NCBI RefSeq assembly: GCF_014640315.1
Contig: NZ_BMGS01000001.1
Coordinates: 645,648 to 709,647, forward strand
Reading direction: 5' to 3'
DNA length: 64,000 bases
Source of the DNA: Hymenobacter glacieicola
GTDB taxonomy: Bacteria; Bacteroidota; Bacteroidia; Cytophagales; Hymenobacteraceae
Part shown: positions 52,163-60,996 of the stretch, piece by piece
Layout: each line of letters begins with the position of its first letter
Numbering within the stretch: position 1 is the stretch's first letter
Notes under the pieces: model-generated
The model's database searches: none
Told to the model about the DNA's origin: nothing
Seen by the model: only the letters and a program-made list of their open reading frames with translations
Position numbers and translations under genes: made by a program

Positions 52163-52918
52163 TTACAGCAGGGCGTAGCGGCCAGCGGCAGTCACGGTCA
52201 TTGCCGGGAGTTGGTGGCAGTCTTCGAAATATTGGTAGCCCGGGGCCAACTGCTGCCAGAACGGCAAGTGCGGGCTGTTCATGCGGCGCGCCAGGTTGTC
52301 GGCCGTCAGCTCAAAGGGAAAGATGTGCACCGGAATGGCCGCCTGGCCCGCCGCCCGGGCCTCCACGGCCAGCACGTACAACTCCCGGATGCCCGCGTCG
52401 GTGATGGGCAGGCAGCCGACGGTCACGTCGGAGCCATGAATGAAAATGTCCTGGCCCGGGTCGAGGGAGCCGCTGCGGTAGGTATCCGCCGCGTTGGGGT
52501 AGTCGAGGCCCAGGGACAGGTGGTATTTGCTGGCGGGGTTAAACCGGTTGATGGTGTAAAAGCCCTCCGGTACTTGTCCGTCGCCGGCTTGCCGCTTAGG
52601 CCCCAGCGAGCCGGAAGTGCCGGCCAGCCGAAACGTGCGCAGGAGCACAAACTGTCCCTCATCGTGGTTACGGCCCCACACTTCCAGCCGGCGGCCTACT
52701 TTAAACGCCCGCAGAAACAGCTCCAGCCGCTCGGCCGCCAAGCTGTGCTGCCGCAGCAAAGCGTGCGTAGGGGCTTGATGGATGTCATAGGCCGTGCGCA
52801 CCCGCGGGAAGCGCTGCTGCGCACTGCGAAAAGAAAGATTGGGCTCGGGGCGGCGGGCAGAGGAGCGGGCATAAAGGGCCACGAGCAGCGCGGCGGCAAG
52901 CAGAAGCAAAAGACGCAT
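52163..52918 (-). CDS. YafK-type L,D-transpeptidase family protein
   Basis: A 251-residue protein with an N-terminal membrane segment (MRLLLLLAAALLVALYA) and an L,D-transpeptidase/YkuD-like domain. Active-site motif FIHGSDVTVGCLPITDAGI (His about 158, Cys about 168), preceded by VPEGFYTINRFNPASKYHLSLGLDYPN. It resembles YafK/DpaA, which releases Braun-type lipoprotein from peptidoglycan, more than cross-linking enzymes. The start at 52918 gives a signal anchor; the longer frame adds 39 residues that overlap the divergent hydrolase region. Confidence 0.9.
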   Translation of the reverse strand: MRLLLLLAAALLVALYARSSARRPEPNLSFRSAQQRFPRVRTAYDIHQAPTHALLRQHSLAAERLELFLRAFKVGRRLEVWGRNHDEGQFVLLRTFRLAGTSGSLGPKRQAGDGQVPEGFYTINRFNPASKYHLSLGLDYPNAADTYRSGSLDPGQDIFIHGSDVTVGCLPITDAGIRELYVLAVEARAAGQAAIPVHIFPFELTADNLARRMNSPHLPFWQQLAPGYQYFEDCHQLPAMTVTAAGRYALL

Positions 52919-53088
52919 AAAGAAGGAGGCAGAGGGCGGCAGGCCGGTACGCGGCTGCCAGGGCCTACTCAACGGTAGCACGACCCCGGGTAGTATAGAT
53001 GATTCGTTATATAGCAGCAGTATTTTTTTCGGCAAGAAGTGGAAAGCCCTGGCGTTATCGGCCGAAGCTGGTTTTCCGTAAAGCGGCT

Positions 53089-54096
53089 ATGCCGTCTGCC
53101 TTCGCTACTTCCGCTTCCTACCAACCCGACCCGCTCGGGCCCGACTTCGAACAGCTGGTATTGCCTCAGCCCGATGATTACGAGGGCGCGGTGCGGGCCG
53201 TACTCGTGCGTTGCCGCCAGGAGCCGTCCGTGCCTACCCCCCGGGCTGTGCTCTACGTGCACGGGTTCAACGACTACTTTTTTCAGCGCGAAATGGCGGC
53301 AGAATACGTCCGGCACGGCTACCGCTTCTATGCCCTGGAATTGCGGAAGTACGGGCGGGCCTTGCTACCTCATCAGCGCCCTAACAACGTGCGCTCTTTG
53401 TCGGAGTATTTCCTTGACCTAGATGCGGCTTTAACCCAACTGCAGGCAGAAGGCAGCCCCCGCGTGGTGCTCAGCGGCCACTCTACCGGGGGGCTTATTA
53501 CGGCCCTGTACGCGGCCCACTGCCGGCCGCCGGAACTGGCGGCCCTGGTTCTGAACAGCCCGTTTCTGGAGTTACACCAGTCGTGGCTGCGGCGGCACCT
53601 GGCCGTGCCGGTGGCCGTAGCGCTGGGCGCCCGCTGGCCCGATTTGCCCCTGCCCGCTGGTCTGCCTCCTACCTACGGGCAAAGCCTGCACCGGGCTTAC
53701 CGCGGCAGCTGGGAATACGACCTGGCCTGGAAGCCCAACCACGTGTTTCCCGTGAATGCCGGCTGGCTACGGGCCATTCGGCAGGGGCAGGCCCGGGTGC
53801 GGCGCGGGCTGGGGTTACCCCTGCCCGTGCTGGTGCTGCACTCCGACCGCACAGGCAGGGGCCGCAGCTGGCACGAGGACTGCAAACGCACCGACATCGT
53901 GCTGGAGGTAGCGCATATTGCCGCCCTGGCCCCGCGCCTCGGCCACAACGTAACCGTGCAAGCCATACCCGGCGCCGTCCACGACGTGCTTCTCTCGGCC
54001 CCGGCGGTGCGGGCGGCGGCGTACCGGGCAGTGTTTGCGTGGTTGTCCCGGCAGGTAGGGGTGCCCGTCCTGGGCCACCATCAATCGGTAGAATAA
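53089..54096 (+). CDS. Alpha/beta hydrolase (serine lipase/esterase-like)
   Basis: A 335-residue alpha/beta hydrolase. Oxyanion-type HGFNDYF (about 56-62) and the nucleophile elbow LSGHSTGGLITALY (Ser about 131) are visible. Asp in VLHSDRTGRG and His in IPGAVHDVLLSAP complete the likely triad. It resembles monoacylglycerol lipase / lysophospholipase types. The start at 53089 (MPSAFATSAS) is favoured over a longer frame reaching 52999. It is divergent from the L,D-transpeptidase gene. Confidence 0.88.
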   Translation: MPSAFATSASYQPDPLGPDFEQLVLPQPDDYEGAVRAVLVRCRQEPSVPTPRAVLYVHGFNDYFFQREMAAEYVRHGYRFYALELRKYGRALLPHQRPNNVRSLSEYFLDLDAALTQLQAEGSPRVVLSGHSTGGLITALYAAHCRPPELAALVLNSPFLELHQSWLRRHLAVPVAVALGARWPDLPLPAGLPPTYGQSLHRAYRGSWEYDLAWKPNHVFPVNAGWLRAIRQGQARVRRGLGLPLPVLVLHSDRTGRGRSWHEDCKRTDIVLEVAHIAALAPRLGHNVTVQAIPGAVHDVLLSAPAVRAAAYRAVFAWLSRQVGVPVLGHHQSVE

Positions 54097-54182
54097 CCGG
54101 CCCGCCGCTCCTCTGCCGGCGCTGTTGTCGGGCCGGATAGGCGGGCCGGTCCCCCGCCGCTCACGTTTCTCTTTTTTTCGCC

Positions 54183-54635
54183 ATGTCCTTTTGTGCTTTT
54201 TCTTCGGCCCTGCTGCTTTGCGCTACGTGCTGGCTGACCTCGGTAATTGCCCCGGCCCAGGCGTTGCCGGCGGGCTCATTGGCCGCTACGCTCAAGGCCA
54301 GCAAGTGGCAGCGGCGGGTGCTCTTGCTTTGCGCGCCTACCCCCGATAACGCCGAGCTGCGCCAGCAGCAGCAGTTGCTGCAACCAGCCAAGGCGGAGCT
54401 AAGGGCCCGCGACCTGGTGGTGTACGAGGTACATCCGGGCCAGCTTGCCGCCGCCGACCAGCGTTACCTACGCCAGCAGCTGGGAGTGGCTGGTGGCTCA
54501 TTTACGGTGCTGCTGGTGGGCAAAGATGGCGGGGTAAAGCGGCGCGAAACCAAGCCCCTACCGGCTGCGGAGCTGTTCTCTACCATCGACGCCATGCCCA
54601 TGCGCCAGCAGGAAATGCGCCGGCCCCGGAAGTAG
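54183..54635 (+). CDS. DUF4174 family secreted protein
   Basis: A 150-residue protein with a signal peptide (SFCAFSSALLLCATCWLTSV) and a thioredoxin-like DUF4174 domain: RRVLLLCAPTPDNAELRQQQQL (about 44-65), RDLVVYEVHPG, and FTVLLVGKDGGVKRRE (about 106-121). There are no redox Cys in the domain, so it is not expected to be a thiol enzyme. The next gene (GGR-family oxidoreductase) follows after 40 bases, so the two could be co-transcribed. Confidence 0.88.
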   Translation: MSFCAFSSALLLCATCWLTSVIAPAQALPAGSLAATLKASKWQRRVLLLCAPTPDNAELRQQQQLLQPAKAELRARDLVVYEVHPGQLAAADQRYLRQQLGVAGGSFTVLLVGKDGGVKRRETKPLPAAELFSTIDAMPMRQQEMRRPRK

Positions 54636-54675
54636 CGGATGCCGGACAAGCGGCCGCCGGTGCGTACTTTCGGGC

Positions 54676-55833
54676 GTGGCCCCTGCTCCTGAATACGACG
54701 TGCTAATTGTTGGTGCCGGTCCGGCCGGGGCGGCGTGTGCCCTGGCGCTGGCCGGGAGCGGCCTGCGGGTTGCGCTGGTTGACAAGGCCCGGTTTCCGCG
54801 CGACAAAGTGTGCGGTGATGCTATTCCGGGCCCTACGCTCAAGGCCTTGGCCCGCCTGAAACCCGAATACGCCCAGGAGCTGCGCGCGCTTACCCAGGCC
54901 CACCGCACCGACGTGCAAACCAGCCGGCTCTTTTCCCCCGCTGGCGCCCAGGTGAGCGTACAGTGGCAGGCCCCGGCCTTCAACAGCCCCCGCCTGCATT
55001 TTGATGCGGCCCTGCTCACGCTGGTTCGCCGTCATGCTACCACCACACTCTTCGAGGGCTACACGGTGAAAAAGGTGCGCGAAGCGGATGGTATTGTGGT
55101 GGCCCAGCTAAATGACCAGGCCGAACTGCGCGCCCGCCTCCTGATTGGGTGCGACGGGGCCAATTCCGTGGTAAGCCGCAGTTTGCTGCCCCATCCCCTA
55201 AACCGGGCCCGGCACTGCGCCGCCGTGCGCGCCTACTACCGCGGCGTCACCGATGCCCCGGCAACCACCAGTGAATTTCTGTTTCTGCGGCGGTACCGGG
55301 CCGGCTACTGTTGGGTATTTCCGGTGGGAGGCGGGGTCTATAATGTAGGCTTCGGGATGCTCTCGGCCGATATTGCCCGCCATCAGGTGGATTTAAAACG
55401 GGAGCTGCAGCAGCTGCTAACAACGCATCCGGAGCTAGCGGGGCGCTTCCGGGCGGCGGAGCTCCTCGGGGCAGTGCAGGGCTTTGGCCTGCCGCTGGGC
55501 GGCTCCCGGCGGCCCCTTTCCGGTCGGCGGGCCCTGCTCTGCGGCGACGCGGCCGCTCTCATCGATCCGCTCCAGGGCCACGGCATCGACAAAGCTGTTA
55601 TCAGCGGAATTCTGGCTGCGGAGCATGCCCAACGCTGCTGCGCAAGCCAGGATTTCAGCCCCGCCTCCTTGTTTCGTTACGACCAAGCCGTGCAGCGCCG
55701 CCTCGGCCGCGACTTGGCCCGCCGCTACCAGCTGATGCGCCTTCTGGCCCGGGCGCCCTGGCTGGTGGAGCTGGCATTCGCGGCGGGCCGCTGGCCCTGG
55801 CTCCGCCGGTGGCTCGTGCGGACAATAGGGTAG
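54676..55833 (+). CDS. FAD-dependent oxidoreductase, geranylgeranyl reductase family
   Basis: A 385-residue flavoprotein: VLIVGAGPAGAACALALAGSG (about 9-29, dinucleotide fold), KVCGDAIPGP (about 49-58), LIGCDGANSVVSR and RALLCGDAAALIDPLQGHGI (about 286-305). It would reduce isoprenoid chains or act as a halogenase-like monooxygenase; related genes occur in flexirubin and menaquinone pathways. The GTG start at 54676 precedes the FAD motif by nine residues. It ends before a bidirectional terminator. Confidence 0.9.
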   Translation: MAPAPEYDVLIVGAGPAGAACALALAGSGLRVALVDKARFPRDKVCGDAIPGPTLKALARLKPEYAQELRALTQAHRTDVQTSRLFSPAGAQVSVQWQAPAFNSPRLHFDAALLTLVRRHATTTLFEGYTVKKVREADGIVVAQLNDQAELRARLLIGCDGANSVVSRSLLPHPLNRARHCAAVRAYYRGVTDAPATTSEFLFLRRYRAGYCWVFPVGGGVYNVGFGMLSADIARHQVDLKRELQQLLTTHPELAGRFRAAELLGAVQGFGLPLGGSRRPLSGRRALLCGDAAALIDPLQGHGIDKAVISGILAAEHAQRCCASQDFSPASLFRYDQAVQRRLGRDLARRYQLMRLLARAPWLVELAFAAGRWPWLRRWLVRTIG

Positions 55834-55901
55834 GCGCTGGCTAGGCTCACCGCTCGACAAGGCAGCCAGGCATTCGGCACTCATGTTTGGCGCTACAACG
55901 G

Positions 55902-55941
55902 AACAAGCCCTTACCTCGGCCACGGGAAGTAAGGGCTTGTC
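55902..55941. terminator. Bidirectional terminator
   Basis: ACAAGCCCTTAC and GTAAGGGCTTGT (12-bp stem) enclose a CTCGGCCACGGGAA loop between the convergent genes at 54676 and 56044. Confidence 0.8.
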
Positions 55942-56043
55942 TTGTTTCCGGGAGGTAGCACGTTGGTCAGAGAGGCTGACGTCGGCGGGCTTGCGCGCCA
56001 CAACAGGACCACTCACTTCATTACTACCTCACTACTTCGCCAC

Positions 56044-56835
56044 CTAGCCAATGCTGCGGACAACGCCGCCATCGACCCGGACGGAAGCGCCGTTGGTGGC
56101 AATGGACAGGGGGCTGGCCAGGTAGGCAACCATATTGGCAATTTCCTCGGGGCTGATAAAGCGCTGAAGCAGGGACGAGGGGCGGGCGTCGCGGAAAAAC
56201 TCGTGCTCGGCCTGCTCGCGGGTTTTACCCTCGCCGGCCAGCTTCTGCAGAAACTCTTCTACTCCTTCCGAGGCGGTAGGGCCGGGCAGCACCGAGTTTA
56301 CCGTGACTTCAGTGCCCTTGGTGAGTTCGGCCAGGCCGCGGGCCACGCCCAGTTGGGCCGTTTTGGTAGTCCCGTAGTGAATCATTTCGGCCGGAATCTG
56401 TAGGGCCGATTCGCTGGAAATAAACAGGATGCGACCCCAGTTTTTGGCCAGCATCTGGGGGAAATACTGCCGGGAAAGGCGTACCCCGCTCAGCACGTTC
56501 ACCTCAAAAAAGCGCAGCCAATCCTCGTCCGAAATGTCGGCAAAGGGCTTGGGCTCGAAAATACCCACGTTATTGACCAGAATGTCCACGGCGGGCACCT
56601 GCTCTAGCAGCGCACTAACTTGTTCAGCCCGCCCGAAATCGACGGCTACGGTGCGCAGGGTGGCGGTGGGCGTTTCCTGCAGAATGGCGGTGCGCGCTTC
56701 TGCCAGGCGGGCCTCGGTGCGGCCCGTCAGGATTACTTCGGCGCCCTCGGCGGCTAAGCGGTGGGCAATGGCCAGGCCAATGCCGGCAGTGGAGCCCGTT
56801 ACCAGAGCTACTTTAGCGGTGAGTTGTAAGTCCAT
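56044..56835 (-). CDS. Short-chain dehydrogenase/reductase
   Basis: A 263-residue classical SDR: VALVTGSTAGIGLAIAH (about 9-25), NVGIFEPKPFADISDEDWL (NNVG motif about 88-91), ILFISSESALQIP (Ser about 137), and the catalytic HYGTTKTAQLG (Tyr and Lys about 153-157). The C-terminal VRVDGGVVRSIG closes the fold. The cofactor and substrate are unassigned. It is transcribed alone. Confidence 0.93.
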   Translation of the reverse strand: MDLQLTAKVALVTGSTAGIGLAIAHRLAAEGAEVILTGRTEARLAEARTAILQETPTATLRTVAVDFGRAEQVSALLEQVPAVDILVNNVGIFEPKPFADISDEDWLRFFEVNVLSGVRLSRQYFPQMLAKNWGRILFISSESALQIPAEMIHYGTTKTAQLGVARGLAELTKGTEVTVNSVLPGPTASEGVEEFLQKLAGEGKTREQAEHEFFRDARPSSLLQRFISPEEIANMVAYLASPLSIATNGASVRVDGGVVRSIG

Positions 56836-57091
56836 GCGGAAAAGAAATCAGAGGAAAGGATGAGGTGAGTAACCCGCAACCCAGCGTTTTGTCAGGCGCT
56901 GCCCCGTACTTTTTGCCCGCTGAACCAGGCCTGATCCAATTGCGGACTGCGGCCGTACTACTTTCCGGCCGCGGCAAAAAATTGGGGCGGCGCATCGCCA
57001 ACTTCCCGATTTCTTTGTTTAGCTAACCAGTTCTTGGCCCGCTGGGCGCCGCGGCGGCCGGCGTTGCCTTTTCACCCAACCTATCTTTTCC

Positions 57092-57580
57092 ATGTCCTTC
57101 ACCTCTTCCCGTCCCGAAGACCTGCTGACCAACGCCGCCCGCAACGGCGACGTCGCCACGATTCAAACCCTGCTGGCCGAGGGCGCCGACGTTAACTACC
57201 AGGATGGCCGCGGCTTCACGCCCCTGATTCTGGCCGCCTACGATGGTCACCTCGAAGCCACCAAAGTGCTGCTGCAAGCCGGCGCCAACCCCAACGTGCA
57301 CGACGCCAGCGGCAACACGGCCCTGATGGGCGTTGCGTTCAAAGGCTACCCCGAAATTGCCCAGCTGCTCATCGACAACGGCGCCGACCTGAACGCCCGC
57401 AACGGCAACGAGGGCACGGCCCTGATGTTTGCTACCCTCTTCGGCCGCCACAACATTGTGCCCCTGCTGCTCAAGGCCGGCGCCGACGCTACCCTGCGCG
57501 ACGTGCGCGGCTTCTCGGCCCGCGACCTGGCCATTCAGCAAGGCAACGAGCAGGCTCTGGAACTGCTCCCGCAGCAGTAG
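57092..57580 (+). CDS. Ankyrin repeat protein
   Basis: A 162-residue protein of about four ankyrin repeats: AARNGDVATIQTLLAEGADV, RGFTPLILAAYDGHLEATKVLLQAGANP, SGNTALMGVAFKGYPEIAQLLIDNGADL, and EGTALMFATLFGRHNIVPLLLKAGAD. It has no signal peptide and is probably a cytosolic binding module. It is a single gene; the partner is unknown. Confidence 0.93.
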   Translation: MSFTSSRPEDLLTNAARNGDVATIQTLLAEGADVNYQDGRGFTPLILAAYDGHLEATKVLLQAGANPNVHDASGNTALMGVAFKGYPEIAQLLIDNGADLNARNGNEGTALMFATLFGRHNIVPLLLKAGADATLRDVRGFSARDLAIQQGNEQALELLPQQ

Positions 57581-57784
57581 GCAGCGGGCCAGCCTCGCCA
57601 GTCGCCGCCCGTTCTGCTGCAACCCCGTGCCGTGGGGAAGGGGCAGAACGGGCGGTGATGAGTGAGGCGTTGGGGGTGGTACTACCAGCTAGTTGAAAGG
57701 GGGCGCATAATTCTGGCATGTGGTAGCCGTGCGCCCGCCCTGGTCGTATGGGGAAGATGATCTGAGCATCTTACCTGTACTATT

Positions 57785-58789
57785 ATGAAACTCAAACCAC
57801 TAAAGAAGCAGACGCTGGTAATTACCGGCGCTACCAGCGGCATTGGGCTGGCCACCGCCCGCATGGCCGCCAAAGCCGGGGCTAACCTGGTGCTGGCCGC
57901 CCGTAGTGAAGAGGACCTGCGCAAGGTAGCCGCCGACCTGACCAAGCGCGGGGGCCAGGTTGCCACCGTACCCGCCGACGTGGCCCGCATTCCCGACATC
58001 CAGCGCATTGCCGCTACCGCCCAGGAGCGGTTCGGGGGCTTCGATACCTGGATTAACAACGCCGCCGCTTCCATTTGGGGCCGGCTGGAAGAAGTAAGCG
58101 ACGAGGACAGCCGCCGCATGTTCGATACCAACTACTGGGGCGTGGTAAACGGCTCTCTGGAAGCCATTAAGCACCTGAAGCGCCACGGCGGCGCCCTGAT
58201 TAACCTGGGCAGCGTGGCCTCTGATATTGCCTTTCCGCTCCAGGGCCAGTACTCGGCCAGCAAGCACGCCATCAAGGGCTTTACTGACGCCTTGCGCATG
58301 GAACTGGAAGAGGAGGGAGCCCCCGTATCGGTTACCCTGATTAAGCCCTCGGCCATTAATACGCCGTTTCCCCAGCACGCCAAAAACTACATGGATCGGG
58401 AGCCCCAGCTGCCGCCGCCCGTGTACGAGCCCGAGGAAGTTGCTAACGCCATCATTCACGCGGCTCAGCACCCGGAGCGCGACGTGTACATCGGGGGTGG
58501 CGGCAAGATGTTCAGCTCCCTGAACAAGCACTTCCCCCGGGCCATGGACTTTATGAACGAGAAAGTGAACATGAAGCTCCAGACCCGCGACGAGCGGCCC
58601 CGCCACCCCGCCGGCTCCCTGCACCGCCCCGAAGTGCGCGACGGCCACGTGCACGGCGACCACCCGGGCTACGTCATGAAGCGCAGCCTCTACACCCGCG
58701 CCAGCATGCACCCCGTCATGACGGGCGCCTTCGCCGCTCTGGCCGGCGGAGTGCTGGTAGCGCTGCTGGCTGGCAAAAACGATAAGTAA
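57785..58789 (+). CDS. SDR-family oxidoreductase with C-terminal extension
   Basis: A 334-residue SDR: LVITGATSGIGLATAR (about 11-26), NNAAASIWG (about 91-99), INLGSVAS (Ser about 143) and QYSASKHAIKG (Tyr and Lys about 157-161). About 80 further residues follow the fold, including a hydrophobic end (TGAFAALAGGVLVALLAGKN) that may anchor it to the membrane. It belongs to a group common in GC-rich bacteria, with unknown substrate. A terminator follows at 58805. Confidence 0.92.
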   Translation: MKLKPLKKQTLVITGATSGIGLATARMAAKAGANLVLAARSEEDLRKVAADLTKRGGQVATVPADVARIPDIQRIAATAQERFGGFDTWINNAAASIWGRLEEVSDEDSRRMFDTNYWGVVNGSLEAIKHLKRHGGALINLGSVASDIAFPLQGQYSASKHAIKGFTDALRMELEEEGAPVSVTLIKPSAINTPFPQHAKNYMDREPQLPPPVYEPEEVANAIIHAAQHPERDVYIGGGGKMFSSLNKHFPRAMDFMNEKVNMKLQTRDERPRHPAGSLHRPEVRDGHVHGDHPGYVMKRSLYTRASMHPVMTGAFAALAGGVLVALLAGKNDK

Positions 58790-58804
58790 GCCTGCTGGCC
58801 CGGA

Positions 58805-58845
58805 AAAAGAGCCTCCTGCCGCGTAGCGCGGCGGGAGGCTCTTTT
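58805..58845 (+). terminator. Terminator between convergent genes
   Basis: AAAAGAGCCTCCTGCCGCG pairs with CGCGGCGGGAGGCTCTTTT with one wobble mismatch around TAG. It is followed by T in the plus direction and preceded by A, so it may act on both strands. Confidence 0.85.
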
Positions 58846-58884
58846 GTGTTTGGAAATAGTAGCAAGCCCGTCGGCCTAAGTAAG

Positions 58885-59184
58885 TTAGCCGCGCTTTTCC
58901 AGTGGCTGCCAGGGCTGCTCTACCACGGCGGCGGTATTGGTGGAGAGGTAGTGGTTGTAGAGCTGTTCGGCGGGGCCTTGGCCGAGCAGGGGCTGGCCTT
59001 CGGTGGGTAGCACCAGTAACAGCGCATCGGGGGCCAGGCCCAGGGCGGTAGTGAGCCGCTGTTGCAGCGCCGGCAGATCGGGCTGGTTGGCTTCCTGGAG
59101 CTTAACAACCGTGAGGTGCTGCCCTTGATGCTCAATGCGGGCGAAAACGCCGGTGGGTCCGGTAGAGAAGGTATCTGTGGCCAT
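58885..59184 (-). CDS. Small hypothetical protein
   Basis: A 99-residue soluble protein (MATDTFSTGPTGVFARIEHQG). The composition looks like a real protein: alternating strands and a helix near LPALQQRLTTALGLAP. No family is recognised. It lies between the SDR terminator and the relic at 59250-59480. Confidence 0.6.
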   Translation of the reverse strand: MATDTFSTGPTGVFARIEHQGQHLTVVKLQEANQPDLPALQQRLTTALGLAPDALLLVLPTEGQPLLGQGPAEQLYNHYLSTNTAAVVEQPWQPLEKRG

Positions 59185-59249
59185 AGCGGGAAAAGTTATA
59201 GCCTGCTATACGCAAGCGGCCCGCATACCGCCGCCTTTTAAGGGAGCCG

Positions 59250-59480
59250 GGCCGCGTACGCCGCCTCCCGGGGCCCATCGTGTGCTGGTCGCCGATGGGC
59301 AGCAGGGCCACCGCGGGGCTGGTAAAGGTCGGTCAGCAGGCGCACGCCGCCGAAGAGGGCCGTGTCGCCGGCGGCGTAGAGCACGATATTGTCGGAGAAG
59401 TGCAGGATGTAGCCCTCGGGGGTAGTAGTGCGGAAGCTGGCGCGGCCCGGCAGCTGGAGTTGGGTGGTTGGCGTAGCCGC
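59250..59480 (-). pseudogene. Relic of a UPF0173-type metal-dependent hydrolase
   Basis: On the minus strand, a segment reads TTPEGYILHFSDNIVLYAAG, DTALFGGVRLLTDLYQP, and then, after a shift of reading frame near 59314, AVALLPIGDQHTMGPGR. This matches the middle of UPF0173 MBL-fold hydrolases (AGDTALFGD and LLPIGDxxTMG motifs). The N-terminal half with HxHxDH is missing, no start is evident and the frame is broken, so the gene is decayed. The remainder of 59185-59664 holds no other gene. Confidence 0.75.
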
Positions 59481-59664
59481 AGAGAAGAAAGGCGAACGGG
59501 AAGGTACTACGGCCCGGAGAGTGGCGGCAGGGCGGCGGGGCCCGCTCCGCTACGCCCATCCCGTAGGCTCAAAATACCTTGTTCGGGGCTAGCTGAACCA
59601 TGATTCATTCATCTTCTTTCTACTATATTCGACTGCTCCCTTCCCTCGTTCTGCTCGCTACCTT

Positions 59665-60078
59665 ATGCTCCCAGGCGCCACGCACTATTTTGAAAATGCG
59701 GCCGGCCGGTTAGCCGCGCACCCCGCCGGCTTTGCGGTAGTAACCTGGCACAAAGGACTGCGGCGCCTCGACGACTTCAAGGCCCTGCTCACCCACCTCG
59801 ACCAGCTGCTTCGCCTGCGCCGCTGGAGCAGGCTGCTGGCCGACCAGCGGGAGCTGACTCCCTTCACCGAGGCCGAGCGCACCTGGGTAGTGACGGAGTG
59901 GCTGCCCCAGGCCGTGGGCAACGGCCCCTACCGCTACGCCGCCGTGCTGTTGCCCCTGGATGTTTTTGCCCGCCTGGCCTCGAAGTCGGTGCTGTCGGAG
60001 TCGCAGGAGAAGTTTCTGGCCTACCAGTTCTGCGAAACCGAGGCGGAAGCCTCCCGGTGGTTGCTGCGGCAGCGCTAG
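59665..60078 (+). CDS. Hypothetical protein
   Basis: A 137-residue cytosolic protein starting MLPGATHYFENAAGRLAAHP. The pattern (GFAVVTWHKGLRRLDDFKALLTHLDQLL, WSRLLADQRELTPFTEAER, YRYAAVLLPLDVFARLA) resembles small STAS/SpoIIAA-like proteins frequent in Hymenobacter relatives, without firm family assignment. It is a single gene. Confidence 0.75.
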   Translation: MLPGATHYFENAAGRLAAHPAGFAVVTWHKGLRRLDDFKALLTHLDQLLRLRRWSRLLADQRELTPFTEAERTWVVTEWLPQAVGNGPYRYAAVLLPLDVFARLASKSVLSESQEKFLAYQFCETEAEASRWLLRQR

Positions 60079-60505
60079 GGTAGGGGTAGCGCGGCCCTTG
60101 GCGGCCGGCGGCCTAACAGCGGCCTAACACCTGAGTATGATCCGCCAATCGGTCGTAAACCCGTGGGATATGGGCTACGGAGGGCTATACCTGCCTAGTG
60201 CTGAAAGCTAGGCTGTAAGTCAGTGCCATAGCGGAAGCGGGGTTCTCCCGTAAAAGAGAATGCGCCCTGCTTCGGCCGGTGGCCGCCAGCTTAAGCAGGA
60301 CGCAAGCTTTCCGGTGGTGCCCGCCCAGCGGGTGTTGCCCGTTGGGCGGGCGAAATTTCGGGCCCTTCCGCCGTGGCGTGCACTGTTGCGCCGCCGCCAC
60401 GGCCGCCGCTCAGCTCAAAGGGAAGGCAGCGGGGAATTGCCAATAAATAGCGTACTTATCAGCAGTACGCCCAGGCATTGTCTGTTCCTAACCCCCGCGA
60501 CACTG
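60079..60505. other. 427-base spacer without recognised features
   Basis: The in-frame extension upstream of the VOC gene (to 60260) is Arg-rich, lacks protein character and is not accepted. I see no repeat of the dispersed family and no clear promoter. Confidence 0.55.
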
Positions 60506-60961
60506 ATGAGTAGCAACCAGATTTTGGGCGCCGCCCTGGTGCTGGCCCTGAGTGACTGCGGCCGGGTAGCGGCCCAGACCCGGCCGGCCATAAACCACGT
60601 CGCCCTCCACGTTTATGACTTGCGCAAGAGCACGGACTTTTATCAGCGCGTGCTAGGGCTGCGGCAAATCCCGGAGCCGTTCAACGACGGGCGCCACGTC
60701 TGGTTTCGGCTGGGGCCGCGCAGTCAGCTGCACCTCATTCAGGGCGCGGCGAAGGTAGAGGAGCACGCCAAGGATACGCACCTAGCCTTCCGGGTCAGGA
60801 ACCTGCGGAAGTTTACCGCCCGCCTCGACCAGTTGGCCACGCCCTACCGCAGCTGGACCGGCGAGGCCCGGCAAACCACCGCTCGCCCCGACGGTGTGCA
60901 GCAAGTGTACTTGCAGGACCCCGATAATTTCTGGATTGAAGTAAACGACGACCGTTTTTAG
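60506..60961 (+). CDS. VOC-family (glyoxalase-like) secreted protein
   Basis: A 151-residue protein with a hydrophobic start (SSNQILGAALVLALSDCGRVAAQ) that reads as a signal sequence. One vicinal-oxygen-chelate module follows: INHVALHVYDLRKSTDFYQRVLGLRQIPEP (metal His about 31), HVWFRLGPRSQLHLIQG, and VYLQDPDNFWIEVND (Glu ligand near the end). It may be a glyoxalase- or dioxygenase-like enzyme, with substrate unknown. The start ATG 60506 is preferred. Confidence 0.85.
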   Translation: MSSNQILGAALVLALSDCGRVAAQTRPAINHVALHVYDLRKSTDFYQRVLGLRQIPEPFNDGRHVWFRLGPRSQLHLIQGAAKVEEHAKDTHLAFRVRNLRKFTARLDQLATPYRSWTGEARQTTARPDGVQQVYLQDPDNFWIEVNDDRF

Positions 60962-60996
60962 CGCCCCAGCTTTGTTGCGCGCGGCTTGGCCCAGGC

